From positions 1 through 23,547 of the forward strand of contig JBBKWQ010000161.1 in assembly GCA_037969115.1 (NCBI GenBank): a DNA stretch of 23,547 nt. The letters run 5' to 3'. Numbering within the stretch: position 1 is the stretch's first letter; each line of letters starts with the position of its first letter. This DNA is from JBBKWQ01 sp037969115. GTDB taxonomy: Bacteria; Actinomycetota; Acidimicrobiia; Acidimicrobiales; Ilumatobacteraceae. The notes under the pieces were generated by a model that made no database searches, had not been told where the DNA came from, and was given only the letters and a program-made list of their open reading frames with translations. Shown here in pieces: positions 8,401 through 16,530 of this stretch. The position numbers and the translations under genes are program-made.

Positions 8401-11271
8401 TCAGCTGCAACCGCTGGTGCTGCCACACGAGGTGCAGGCATGGCAGCTACCGGCTCGCACCATGTGGATGCCGCACATCATGCACATCGGCGCGTCGTTT
8501 GGCCTGACGATGCCGCGCGCCGCCGTGTTGTCTTCCACCGTGGGTTCGATCGTTCCGCTTTCCAGGCCGAATGCGAGCTCAGCTGCCGACGGCACACTTT
8601 TCGGGTCTGCCACCATGTCGGAGCCCATCGATGTCGTCGTGACGGCCTCCTCGACGCCCGGGAGAGTCGGCTGGGTGCGCTCGGCGATGGTGAAGATGCC
8701 GAGCTCGGCACGCTCGTCGTAGCTCAAGTACTCGAGTGCGAGCCTGCGGAACAGGTAGTCCATGATCGATCCGGCGAAACGAACATCGGGATCGTCGGTC
8801 ATACCGGCCGGCTCGAACTTCATGTTCACGAACGCCTCGACGTAGCCACGTAGGGGCACGCCGTACTGCAGCCCGTAGCTCACCGACTTGGCGAACGCAT
8901 CCATGATCCCGGCCATCGTCGAACCCTGCTTCGACACGGTGAGAAAGATCTCGCCGGGCATGCCGTTGTCGTACTCGCCGATCGTGGCGAAACCCTTGCA
9001 GTCGGCCACGCGGAACTCGAAGGTCTTGCTCGAACGAGTCCGCGGCAGCTTCTGCCGGATCGGCTTGTGCACGATCTTCTCGACCACTCGGTCGGCCATC
9101 TGGGTGGCGGCATCCACAGCTGCATCGGCAACCTTCCCAGTCGCACTGTCACCCTTCTTGGCGGTCGACAGGGGTTGTCCGACCTTGCAATTGTCGCGGT
9201 AGATCGCGACGGCCTTCAATCCGAGCTCCCAGCTCAGTTGATGGAGGGCCTCGACGTCCTCCACCGACGCCTCCTCGGGCATGTTCACCGTCTTGGAGAT
9301 GGCACCTGACAGGAACGGCTGGACTGCTCCCATCATCCGGACGTGCCCCTCGTAGTGGATCGTGTTGTCACCCATGGAGCAGGCGAAGACCGGCACATGC
9401 TCGGCAGCGAGGTGGGGAGCGCCGAGCACGGACTTCTCTTCGTGGATGTACTCGGCGATGTCGGCGATCTGCAGGTCGTCGTAACCGAGACGGCGAAGCG
9501 CCCGAGGGATCGTCCGGTTGACGATCGACATCGTGCCGCCACCGACGAGCTTCTTGTGTTTCACCAGGCCGAGGTCGGGTTCGATGCCGGTGGTGTCGCA
9601 ATCCATCATGAGCCCGATCGTGCCGGTGGGAGCCAGGACGGTCGCCTGGCTGTTGCGCACGCCGTGCTCCTCGCCGTCGACGACTGCGCTCTCCCAGGCC
9701 TGGCGCGCCGCCGTCAACAGGTCGTGAGGCACCACATGATCGTTGTCGATCCGGTAGGTCTCGTCACGGTGCATGCGCAACACCCGGAGCATGTGCTCCT
9801 CGTTGTCGGCGAATCCGTCGAAGGGCCCCATTCGGGCTGCGATTCGCGCGCTCGTTGCGTAGGCGTGGCCCGACATGAGCGAGGTGAGACCAGCGGCCCA
9901 CGCCCGGCCCTCCGCCGAGTCGTAGGCATACCCGAGCGCCATCAGCAAGGCACCGAGGTTCGCGTAGCCCAAACCGAGTTGACGGAATTGACGGCTCGTC
10001 TCCGCGATCTGCTCCGTCGGATAGTCGGCGCGTCCCACCAGGATCTCCTGCGCGGTGAACACGAGCTCGATCGTATGCATGTACGCGTCGACGTCGAACT
10101 GACCCACATCACCGTCGGCGTCGCCATCGAGATACTTGAGCAGGTTGATCGAGGCGAGATTGCATGCCGAGTTGTCGAGGTGCATGTACTCGCTGCACGG
10201 ATTGCTGGCGTTGATCCGGCCCGTGTTGTGCGCCGTGTGCCACCGGTTGATCGTGGTGTCGAACTGCAACCCGGGGTCTGCGCAGTCCCACGCGGCCTGC
10301 GCGATGCTTCGCCACAGGTCGCGGGCGCGGACCGAACGAATGACCTCGCCGCTCGTCACCGCGATGAGTCCCCAATCGGCATCCTCGATCACGGCCTGCA
10401 TGAACTCGTCGGTCACCCGCACCGAGTTGTTGGCGTTCTGGTATTGGATCGAGAACGCGTCGGAACCGTCGAGATCCATGTCGAAACCCGCGTCTCGCAA
10501 CGCGCGAGCCTTGCGCTCCTCCTTGACCTTGCACCAGATGAATTCCTCCACATCGGGGTGGTCGACGTCGAGAATCACCATCTTGGCGGCGCGTCGTGTC
10601 TTGCCGCCCGACTTGATCGTGCCTGCCGACGCATCGGCGCCGCGCATGAAGCTGACCGGGCCCGAAGCCGTGCCGCCCCCTTCCAGCAGTTCCGCGCTCG
10701 ACCGGATCTTCGACAGGTTCACGCCGGCTCCCGATCCCCCCTTGAAGATGATCCCCTCTTCGCGGTACCAGTTCAGGATGGACTTCATCTGGTCGTCGAC
10801 CGACAGGATGAAGCAGGCGCTCGCTTGCTGCGGTACTCCAGCGACACCGATGTTGAACCAGACCGGGCTGTTGAACGCAGCGCGCTGCGTAACCAGGATG
10901 TACTTCAACTCGTCACCGAACGCGTCGGCTTCGGAGTCGTCGTCGAAGTAGCCGCCTTCGCGACCCCACTCGACGATCGTGTTCACGACCCGGTCGATAA
11001 CCTGGCGCAACGACGATTCGCGCTCGGGCGTGCCGAGGGAGCCCCTGAAGTACTTTTGCGACACGATGTTGCTCGCGTTCACCGACCATGTCACCGGGAA
11101 CTCGACATCGAGTTGCTCGAAGGCGACGCTGCCGTCGGTCCAGTTCGTCAGGCGTGCATCGCGGCGCTCCCACACCACTTCGTCGTACGGGTCGACGCCG
11201 GGCGATGTGTACAGGCGACCGAAACCCAACTGGCCGGATGCGGTGGGTAGACGACCCGAGGCGATTGACAT
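8401..11271 (-). CDS. nrdJ: Vitamin B12-dependent (class II) ribonucleoside-diphosphate reductase
   Basis: This 956-aa protein converts ribonucleotides to deoxyribonucleotides using adenosylcobalamin as radical source, with no oxygen requirement. Cys153 (SACFILS) and Cys370 (NSACNLAS) are the redox pair. Cys359 in NPCSE (357-361) is the thiyl-radical cysteine with Glu361. FKGGSGAGVNLSKIRSS (about 177-193) and APTGTIGLMMDCDTTG are further class II blocks. No N-terminal ATP-cone is seen. The last 28 residues form a cysteine-rich tail (CMMCG, then CHACTSCG) that probably binds zinc and re-reduces the active site. ATG 11271 was chosen because AAGGAG lies 9 nt upstream; the open frame continues further upstream but without family-like sequence. 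The nrdR repressor is encoded at 15603-16076. I see no cobalamin riboswitch in the leader. Confidence 0.96.
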   Translation of the reverse strand: MSIASGRLPTASGQLGFGRLYTSPGVDPYDEVVWERRDARLTNWTDGSVAFEQLDVEFPVTWSVNASNIVSQKYFRGSLGTPERESSLRQVIDRVVNTIVEWGREGGYFDDDSEADAFGDELKYILVTQRAAFNSPVWFNIGVAGVPQQASACFILSVDDQMKSILNWYREEGIIFKGGSGAGVNLSKIRSSAELLEGGGTASGPVSFMRGADASAGTIKSGGKTRRAAKMVILDVDHPDVEEFIWCKVKEERKARALRDAGFDMDLDGSDAFSIQYQNANNSVRVTDEFMQAVIEDADWGLIAVTSGEVIRSVRARDLWRSIAQAAWDCADPGLQFDTTINRWHTAHNTGRINASNPCSEYMHLDNSACNLASINLLKYLDGDADGDVGQFDVDAYMHTIELVFTAQEILVGRADYPTEQIAETSRQFRQLGLGYANLGALLMALGYAYDSAEGRAWAAGLTSLMSGHAYATSARIAARMGPFDGFADNEEHMLRVLRMHRDETYRIDNDHVVPHDLLTAARQAWESAVVDGEEHGVRNSQATVLAPTGTIGLMMDCDTTGIEPDLGLVKHKKLVGGGTMSIVNRTIPRALRRLGYDDLQIADIAEYIHEEKSVLGAPHLAAEHVPVFACSMGDNTIHYEGHVRMMGAVQPFLSGAISKTVNMPEEASVEDVEALHQLSWELGLKAVAIYRDNCKVGQPLSTAKKGDSATGKVADAAVDAATQMADRVVEKIVHKPIRQKLPRTRSSKTFEFRVADCKGFATIGEYDNGMPGEIFLTVSKQGSTMAGIMDAFAKSVSYGLQYGVPLRGYVEAFVNMKFEPAGMTDDPDVRFAGSIMDYLFRRLALEYLSYDERAELGIFTIAERTQPTLPGVEEAVTTTSMGSDMVADPKSVPSAAELAFGLESGTIEPTVEDNTAARGIVRPNDAPMCMMCGIHMVRAGSCHACTSCGSTSGCS

Positions 11272-11574
11272 GGTGGGAGGCTCCTTCAGCGACGAACGTG
11301 CCGGCTCGCGGTGCAACATCACAGGTTCAGGACCCCTCAGCCCCAGGCCGGTACTTTCAATCTTCGCGCAATCACCCGCACTCAGTCGTTGAACCCGCCG
11401 TCTTTTCCGTGTGTCGCACCGCGCTCCGGCACGAATCATCACCCTACGGACGAGTGCTTGTGGAACGGAAGGGGACAACGCTGTGGATTGTCGGAAACTT
11501 GTTCCCAGGCATGTGGAAGACCCGGAGGTTCTCCACAGGGCACGGCCGTCGAACCGGCAGATATCGTCGGCGCC
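11272..11574. promoter_or_regulatory. Divergent control region of nrdJ and the DNA methyltransferase, with DnaA-box-like cores
   Basis: This 303-bp region holds no convincing gene. Four copies of TGTGGA/TCCACA lie within 79 bp: 11459-11464, 11482-11487, 11512-11517 (all reading TCCACA on the minus strand) and 11532-11537 (plus strand, within TTCTCCACA). The last is one base away from the actinobacterial-type DnaA box TTGTCCACA. An AAGGAG ribosome binding site for nrdJ lies at 11281-11286 (minus strand). No motif resembling the NrdR box (ACACTATATATAGTG-like) and no B12 riboswitch core is visible. Confidence 0.4.
11562..11567 (+). promoter_or_regulatory. Possible -10 element directly before the methyltransferase start
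   Basis: TATCGT ends 7 nt before the GTG at 11575, the spacing expected if transcription starts at the start codon itself (leaderless mRNA). No good -35 is present, so this is tentative. The absence of a Shine-Dalgarno sequence before this GTG fits the idea. Confidence 0.3.
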
Positions 11575-12639
11575 GTGATCAAATACCTGGGATCGAAGCG
11601 GCGACTCGTGCCAGTGCTCGGAGATCTCATCACCGCATCGGGTGCGTCGACCGCCCTCGATCTGTTCACCGGAACCACACGGGTCGCACAGGAGTTCCGC
11701 CGGCGCGGCGTGCCAACCACCGCTGTCGACACCGCCAGGTACTCACACGTCCTCGCGCAGTGTTACATCGCACACGACCCACAGGAGGTCGATCTGCGCG
11801 AAGCCGCACGGGTGCTCGCCTCACTCAACGGCCTGTCTGGCATCCCGGGCTACGTCACCGAGACGTTCTGTGTCGAGAGCCGCTTCTTCCAGCCCTTCAA
11901 CGGCGAACGCATCGATGCCATCCGCGACGAAATCGAACGAACGTACGCGGGCTCACCGCTGGAACCCATCCTGCTCACCAGTCTTCTGCTTGCCTCCGAT
12001 CGCGTCGACTCCACCACCGGGCTGCAGATGGCATACATCAAGCAGTGGTCGAAGCGATCCGAGAAACCTCTCGACCTCCGGTTGCCAGACATCCCGCCGG
12101 GCCCCGTCGGCGCCGCCCACCTCGGCGACGCCACCGAACTCGCCCGACAGCTCGGGCCTTTCGACTTGGCCTACCTCGACCCGCCGTACAACCAGCACCG
12201 CTACTACACCAACTACCACGTCTGGGAGACGATCGTCGCGTGGGACCGGCCCAACCACTACGGGATCGCCTGCAAGCGGGTCGACTGCCGAGACGACGCC
12301 ACCAAGAGCGTCTTCAACATGAAGAAGAAGATGCCGATCGCGCTCGGCCAGGTGATCGCCGACGTGCAGGCAGAGGTCGTCGTCGTCTCGTACAACAACG
12401 AGTCTTGGATCACACTCGACGAGCTCCGTGACATGTGCTCGCCGCGCGGACACGTCGAAGTGCTCGCCTTCGAACTCCCCCGTTACATCGGTGCGCAGAT
12501 CGGCATCCACAACCCTGCGGGCGATCGCGTCGGCGAGGTGTCACACACGAGCAATCTCGAATACATCGCAATCGCCGGGCCCCGCGACCGGGTGACTGCG
12601 ATGGCCGCCCCGTTCGCGCAGCAAGTCACATCGCGGTGA
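11575..12639 (+). CDS. Solitary DNA adenine methyltransferase, D12 class
   Basis: This 354-aa protein transfers a methyl group from S-adenosylmethionine to adenine N6 in DNA. It starts VIKYLGSKRRLVPVLGDL, the usual beginning of D12/Dam-like enzymes, so GTG 11575 is a confident start. Motif I is LDLFTGTTRVAQEF (29-42), with Thr where the second Gly of FxGxG usually is. Catalytic motif IV is Asp202-Pro-Pro-Tyr205 (YLDPPYNQHRYY). The insert between them contains a long helical target-recognition region. There is no restriction endonuclease, specificity subunit or mismatch nuclease near it, so it looks like an orphan methylase used for regulation, repair or protection. It is divergent from nrdJ and its last 14 bp overlap the convergent molybdopterin gene. 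Target sequence cannot be predicted. Confidence 0.87.
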   Translation: MIKYLGSKRRLVPVLGDLITASGASTALDLFTGTTRVAQEFRRRGVPTTAVDTARYSHVLAQCYIAHDPQEVDLREAARVLASLNGLSGIPGYVTETFCVESRFFQPFNGERIDAIRDEIERTYAGSPLEPILLTSLLLASDRVDSTTGLQMAYIKQWSKRSEKPLDLRLPDIPPGPVGAAHLGDATELARQLGPFDLAYLDPPYNQHRYYTNYHVWETIVAWDRPNHYGIACKRVDCRDDATKSVFNMKKKMPIALGQVIADVQAEVVVVSYNNESWITLDELRDMCSPRGHVEVLAFELPRYIGAQIGIHNPAGDRVGEVSHTSNLEYIAIAGPRDRVTAMAAPFAQQVTSR

Positions 12640-14896
12640 TCTCGACCGGAATCCCGTTCAGTACCGACGTACCAGAGAGCGGGTCGAGCGCTGCATCGTC
12701 GGTGAGCACATTCGAGTTCACGCCGGCTCGTTCCGCAGCCACTCGCATGCGCGTACCGGGCTGTCCATGACCCCAGCCGTGCGGTAATGACACCACCCCC
12801 GGCCGGATTCCGTCAGTGAGCTCGACAGGCGCCGACACCGTGCCGACCCGAGAGGTGACACTCGCCGCCCCGCCGTCGGCAAGACCGATGCGAGCGGCAT
12901 CGTCGGGATGCATCTGCAATGTGCAACGCGGCTTGCCCTTCACGAGCACCTCGATGTTGTGCATCCACGAGTTGTTGCTCCGCAGGTGCCGGCGACCGAC
13001 GAGCACCATGTCGCGGCCGGCCAGGGAGTCGATCGCCGCATCGAGTCGATCGAGGTCGGCGAGCAGCTCGGGAACGGCGAGTTCGATCTTGCCCGACGGC
13101 GTACGCAGGATCTCGGGCAGGCGAGGCTCGAGCGCGCCGAAGTCACGGCCGTGCGGATTGGCGAGCAGATCGTCGAGGCTCGCCCCACCCGGACTCGCGC
13201 CGAAACCGTCACCGAACGGACCGCTTCGAAGCATCACATCGAGCAAGCGAGCCGGTCCGAGCCGCCCGTTCGCGGACGCGATCGCCATGACGTCGTCGGG
13301 GTCCTGACCGTGCGCGGCCGATGACGGATCGCGCACCACACTGTCGATCAACGACGCGACCGACACGTCGTCGACGACCGATGGATCTGCGTGCGGTCCG
13401 CCTCCCTGGGCGATGAGGGTGAGCTTGGAGATGATCTCCCATTCGTCGGGCTGACCGTCGTCGAGCGGCAACACCGCCTCGGAGTAGTTGGCGACGTTGC
13501 GCACGGCGAAGTTGAGCAGCGCAACGTCGTAGTGGTCTCGCTGTAGCTGGGACGGCACCGGGAGCACCACATCGGCGTGTTTGGTCGTCTCGTTCAGATA
13601 CATGTCGACGCTGATCACGGCATCGAGCTCGGCGAGCGCCTCGTCGAGCTGGGTGGAGTTCGGCGTCGACAACACTGGATTACCCCCGACGGTGATCAAC
13701 GCCCTGATCTGTCCCTCGCCCGGCGTGGTGATCTCCTCGGCGAGCGCCGCAGCCGGGTACTCCCCCATCACCTCGGGGTGCCCGCTCACCCGACTGTGAC
13801 CACGACCGGTCTTGAAGCCCTTGCCGACACCCGACGCTCCCTTGGTGTTGGGCGAGCCGGCGACCGGCCGGGCGAACATCGCTCCCCCGGGACGATCGAG
13901 GTTGCCCGTCAGGATGTTCACCACATCGATCAGCCACGACGCCGTGGTGCCGAACTCGGTGGTCGTCGTGCCGATTCGGCCGTACACGGTCGCCGACGGC
14001 GCGGAGGCCAACTCCCGGGCGATGCGTTTGGTCGTCTCGGCCTCGATGCCGGTCGCGTCGGCGACACGCTCTGGAGTGAAACTCTCCAGGGCGTCGGTGA
14101 CCGCCTGGAGCCCGGCGAGGTACCGACTGACGTGTCGGCCCGGATCGGCGAGACCTTCCGCGACGAGGGTGTTGGCGAGGGCTGCGAGAAAGAGCGCATC
14201 GGACCCCGGCCGGATCGCCAACCACTCGTCGGCCTGCTCCGCCGTGCGCGACCGCCGCGGATCGACCACGACGAGCTTGCCGTCGCGTGCCTGCATCGAC
14301 TCGATACGGCCCGGGAAGTCGGGCGCGGTGCACAACGAACCGTTGGAGGCATACGGGTTCGCACCGAGCATGAGCAGGTAGTCCGTTCGGTCGAGATCTG
14401 GTACCGGTACCGACAGCGGCGTACCGAAGACGAGGCCGGCCGCAACCTGCCGCGGCATCTGATCGACCGTGGACGCGCTGTAGCGGTGACGCGTACCGAG
14501 ACCCGTGAGCAAGGCGCGGCTGAACATGAGCGCAGACAGACTGTGCGCGCCAGGGTTCCCGACGTACACCGCGAGCGACTCCCGGCCACTCGTCGCGATG
14601 ACGGCACTCAGGCGATCGGTCACCTCTGCCCACGCTTCGTCCCAAGTCACTTCCACATGCACGCCGTCACGCTTGACGAGGGGCGCACGTAAACGGTCAG
14701 GGTCCTCGTGCAGCTGACGCAGTGTCGAACCCTTCGGACAGATGAACCCGTGCGAAAACACGTCGTTCTGATCGCCACGAATCCGCCGCACGCGTTCCAC
14801 GCCGTCTTGGTCCTCGGCCACCGTGATCTCGAGACCACACCCGGCCTCACACAGGGGACAGGTTCGAAAGGCGGTTCGAATTGCGTCGGCGCTCAT
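12626..14896 (-). CDS. Molybdopterin (bis-MGD) oxidoreductase, formate dehydrogenase/nitrate reductase-like family
   Basis: This 756-aa protein belongs to the DMSO reductase superfamily. Cys13-x-x-Cys16-x3-Cys20 and Cys53 (HGFICPKG) form the N-terminal [4Fe-4S] site. The bis-molybdopterin guanine dinucleotide regions include LGANPYASNG, VVVDPRRSRTAEQADEW and the C-terminal SLPHGWGHGQPG-type domain. There is no twin-arginine signal, so it should be cytoplasmic. Aligned by eye to formate dehydrogenase H, the place of the metal-binding Sec/Cys falls on a Val in TVDQMPRQVAAG (about 140-150), so substrate and metal ligation are unclear. ATG 14896 lies 12 residues before the first Cys of the cluster; the open frame upstream of it is antisense to the neighbouring gene. 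No electron-transfer partner or FdhD is nearby. Confidence 0.85.
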   Translation of the reverse strand: MSADAIRTAFRTCPLCEAGCGLEITVAEDQDGVERVRRIRGDQNDVFSHGFICPKGSTLRQLHEDPDRLRAPLVKRDGVHVEVTWDEAWAEVTDRLSAVIATSGRESLAVYVGNPGAHSLSALMFSRALLTGLGTRHRYSASTVDQMPRQVAAGLVFGTPLSVPVPDLDRTDYLLMLGANPYASNGSLCTAPDFPGRIESMQARDGKLVVVDPRRSRTAEQADEWLAIRPGSDALFLAALANTLVAEGLADPGRHVSRYLAGLQAVTDALESFTPERVADATGIEAETTKRIARELASAPSATVYGRIGTTTTEFGTTASWLIDVVNILTGNLDRPGGAMFARPVAGSPNTKGASGVGKGFKTGRGHSRVSGHPEVMGEYPAAALAEEITTPGEGQIRALITVGGNPVLSTPNSTQLDEALAELDAVISVDMYLNETTKHADVVLPVPSQLQRDHYDVALLNFAVRNVANYSEAVLPLDDGQPDEWEIISKLTLIAQGGGPHADPSVVDDVSVASLIDSVVRDPSSAAHGQDPDDVMAIASANGRLGPARLLDVMLRSGPFGDGFGASPGGASLDDLLANPHGRDFGALEPRLPEILRTPSGKIELAVPELLADLDRLDAAIDSLAGRDMVLVGRRHLRSNNSWMHNIEVLVKGKPRCTLQMHPDDAARIGLADGGAASVTSRVGTVSAPVELTDGIRPGVVSLPHGWGHGQPGTRMRVAAERAGVNSNVLTDDAALDPLSGTSVLNGIPVEITAM

Positions 14897-14944
14897 CCAC
14901 ACAGCGTCGCACGAGGACACTTCTGCTGGCATGATCGAAGCGTC

Positions 14945-15634
14945 ATGCAGCGCGTGTTCCCCTCCCCCGTCGCCCCGGTCACGACTCGGTCGATGTACGA
15001 CGTCGACCGCTCTCTCGGACGAGGTGGTCGCCCGTGGCTCGGGTTGTGCATGGTGGCGAGCCTCGACGGGTCCACCGTTGTCGACGGCAACTCCCGCGAC
15101 CTGTCGAGTCCGAACGACGGCAATGTCCTGCGCACGCTCCGCCAGATCGCCGACGTGCTCATCGTCGGCGCCGGCACTCTCCGCGCCGAGGGATACGGGC
15201 CGCCGAGCAAGCCCGGACAGCGCGTCGGTGTACTCACCAACTCGGGCAACGTCGATACCGACTCCGACCTGTTCCGCTCCGGGTCGGGCTTCGTCATCGC
15301 TCCGCATTCGGCGCCGGTGGCAGCCGGCATCGATGTCATCCGATCCGGTCGGCTCGAGCTCGATCTCACGTCTGCGATCACGCAGATCCCAGAACTCGTT
15401 CCCGGCGCCGCGTTCGTACAGGCAGAGGGCGGACCCAAGGTGAACGCTTCACTGCTCGACGCTGATCTGATCGATGAACTCAACCTCAGCGTGTCACCCC
15501 AACTGGCCGGAGGGGCGGGTCCGCGACTGACCACCGGAGCCGGACCGATCGGGCGCTCGTACGAGCTCGTTCACATCGTGGTGGACGACGATTCGTTCGT
15601 GTTCACCCGTTGGGTGCGCCGCTCAGCTTGCTGA
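14945..15634 (+). CDS. RibD C-terminal-domain (dihydrofolate reductase-like) reductase
   Basis: This 229-aa protein has the RibD C-terminal fold, an NAD(P)H-dependent reductase of the dihydrofolate reductase superfamily. LGLCMVASLDGSTVVDGNS matches the family opening 'xxMVASLDGxTAVDG', ADVLIVGAGTLRAEGYGP matches the cofactor-binding 'ADVxLVGAGTxRAExYGP', and FVQAEGGPKVNASLL matches the 'xxEGGPxLxxxLL' block. No deaminase domain is attached, so it is not a full bifunctional RibD. Its substrate may be a pyrimidine intermediate of riboflavin or another deazaflavin/pteridine-like compound. ATG 14945 was chosen; ATG 14993 would also keep the whole domain. It is divergent from the molybdopterin enzyme by 48 bp and overlaps nrdR by 32 bp at the 3' end. 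Confidence 0.83.
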   Translation: MQRVFPSPVAPVTTRSMYDVDRSLGRGGRPWLGLCMVASLDGSTVVDGNSRDLSSPNDGNVLRTLRQIADVLIVGAGTLRAEGYGPPSKPGQRVGVLTNSGNVDTDSDLFRSGSGFVIAPHSAPVAAGIDVIRSGRLELDLTSAITQIPELVPGAAFVQAEGGPKVNASLLDADLIDELNLSVSPQLAGGAGPRLTTGAGPIGRSYELVHIVVDDDSFVFTRWVRRSAC

Positions 15635-16076
15635 GCAGCTCGATCTCGCGGTGGAAATCGGCGGCCGCGTCGAAATCCTTGTAGACGGAGGCGAACCGCA
15701 GGTAGGCGACTTCGTCGACCGGTCGCAACCGTTCGAGCACGGCGACGCCGATCTGTGCGGAGGTGATCTCGCCACCGACGAGGCGAAGCTCATCTTCGAC
15801 CGAAATGGCCAATCCGTCGATCTCTTGCTCGCCGAACGACCGACCTTTGGTTGCAGCGGCCACGCCTGCGACGATCTTGGCGCGGTCGAACGGAACCCGA
15901 TGTCCGTCGGACTTCACGACGACGAACGGCACCTCGTCGAGGCGCTCGAACGTGGTGAATCGATACTCGCAGGTCAGGCACTGACGACGGCGGCGAACCG
16001 CGGCTCCCTCCTCGGCCAGACGCGAGTCGACGACCTTGGTGTCATCGGCGAGGCACGAGGGACAGTGCACTCGCAC
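15603..16076 (-). CDS. nrdR: Transcriptional repressor NrdR
   Basis: This 157-aa zinc-ribbon/ATP-cone repressor senses dATP/ATP and shuts off ribonucleotide reductase genes. Cys5-x-x-Cys8 and Cys33-x-x-Cys36 (CPSC, CLTC) make the zinc ribbon, with the RRRRQC basic patch that contacts DNA. The ATP-cone begins at PFVVVKSDGHRVPFDRAKI (about residue 49) and ends with RFASVYKDF. GTG 16076 gives MRVHCPSC; the GTG two codons later (16070) would give MHCPSC, which is closer to the usual family start, so the true start may be 16070. It lies 10 bp downstream of the LysM gene and is surely co-transcribed with it. In mycobacteria the same order lexA, LysM gene, nrdR is known. Its 3' end overlaps the convergent RibD-like gene by 32 bp. 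Confidence 0.95.
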   Translation of the reverse strand: MRVHCPSCLADDTKVVDSRLAEEGAAVRRRRQCLTCEYRFTTFERLDEVPFVVVKSDGHRVPFDRAKIVAGVAAATKGRSFGEQEIDGLAISVEDELRLVGGEITSAQIGVAVLERLRPVDEVAYLRFASVYKDFDAAADFHREIELLSKLSGAPNG

Positions 16077-16086
16077 AGGATAACCG

Positions 16087-16458
16087 CTACGGCAGCAGGA
16101 CAGCCTGGCCGACCTGGATCTGCGTGCCGCCGTTGAGTGAGATCAAACGCTCGACGAAGCGGTCGAAGTCGACGTCGCCGTGATGAAGGCGAGCCAGACT
16201 CCAGAGCGTGTCGCCGGCGCTCGCCACCACGGAGGATCGCTCGACTGGCGCCGACTGAGCTCCGGCAGCGGAGGCAGGCACACTACCGAAGCCCGTCAGC
16301 GCATCGTGGGCCACCACGCTGATCAGCGCCAGCAGCCCAGCGAGGAGCACTCCGACCACTGCACGCCGACGTCGGTACACCTCGGGGGACACCGATGCGG
16401 CAGTCGCTGGCAGGCGGCGTGCGGCACATGGTGCGGAGGTGGCGAAGGCGACAGTCAT
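16087..16458 (-). CDS. LysM-domain membrane protein, likely SOS division inhibitor (YneA/ChiZ/DivS-like position)
   Basis: This is a 123-aa single-pass membrane protein. Residues 1-32 are cytoplasmic and end in a run of four Arg (RRRR, 29-32). Residues 33-50 are one transmembrane helix, then a Ser/Ala-rich linker leads to a C-terminal LysM domain (about 76-122, SAGDTLWSLARLHHGD to IQVGQAVLLP) that would bind peptidoglycan outside. ATG 16458 was chosen because GGAG lies 7 nt upstream. It is divergent from lexA and followed by nrdR. The same arrangement is known for mycobacterial Rv2719c/ChiZ, and small LysM or membrane proteins next to lexA (YneA, DivS) delay division during DNA damage. The function here is inferred from layout and context. 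No catalytic domain is present, so hydrolase activity is unlikely. Confidence 0.85.
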   Translation of the reverse strand: MTVAFATSAPCAARRLPATAASVSPEVYRRRRAVVGVLLAGLLALISVVAHDALTGFGSVPASAAGAQSAPVERSSVVASAGDTLWSLARLHHGDVDFDRFVERLISLNGGTQIQVGQAVLLP

Positions 16459-16530
16459 CTGAGTGCTCCAGACTGATGGAAGGATTGGGACGAAGGGCTG
16501 AGACCGAGGGGTCGTACACCGCCGTGCAGA

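Noticed and set aside
9343..11250. A 635-codon plus-strand open frame across nrdJ
   Set aside because: It is antisense to a clear nrdJ. Its protein is rich in Arg, Val and Asp with no family motif, as expected for a shadow frame in high-GC DNA.
11272..11574. Cobalamin riboswitch or NrdR box upstream of nrdJ
   Set aside because: No B12-box (GCCACTG-like) core and no ACACTATATATAGTG-like palindromes were found by eye. A covariance-model scan would be decisive.
14897..15307. Extension of the molybdopterin gene upstream of ATG 14896
   Set aside because: It is antisense to the RibD-like gene and has no similarity to Mo-enzyme N-termini.
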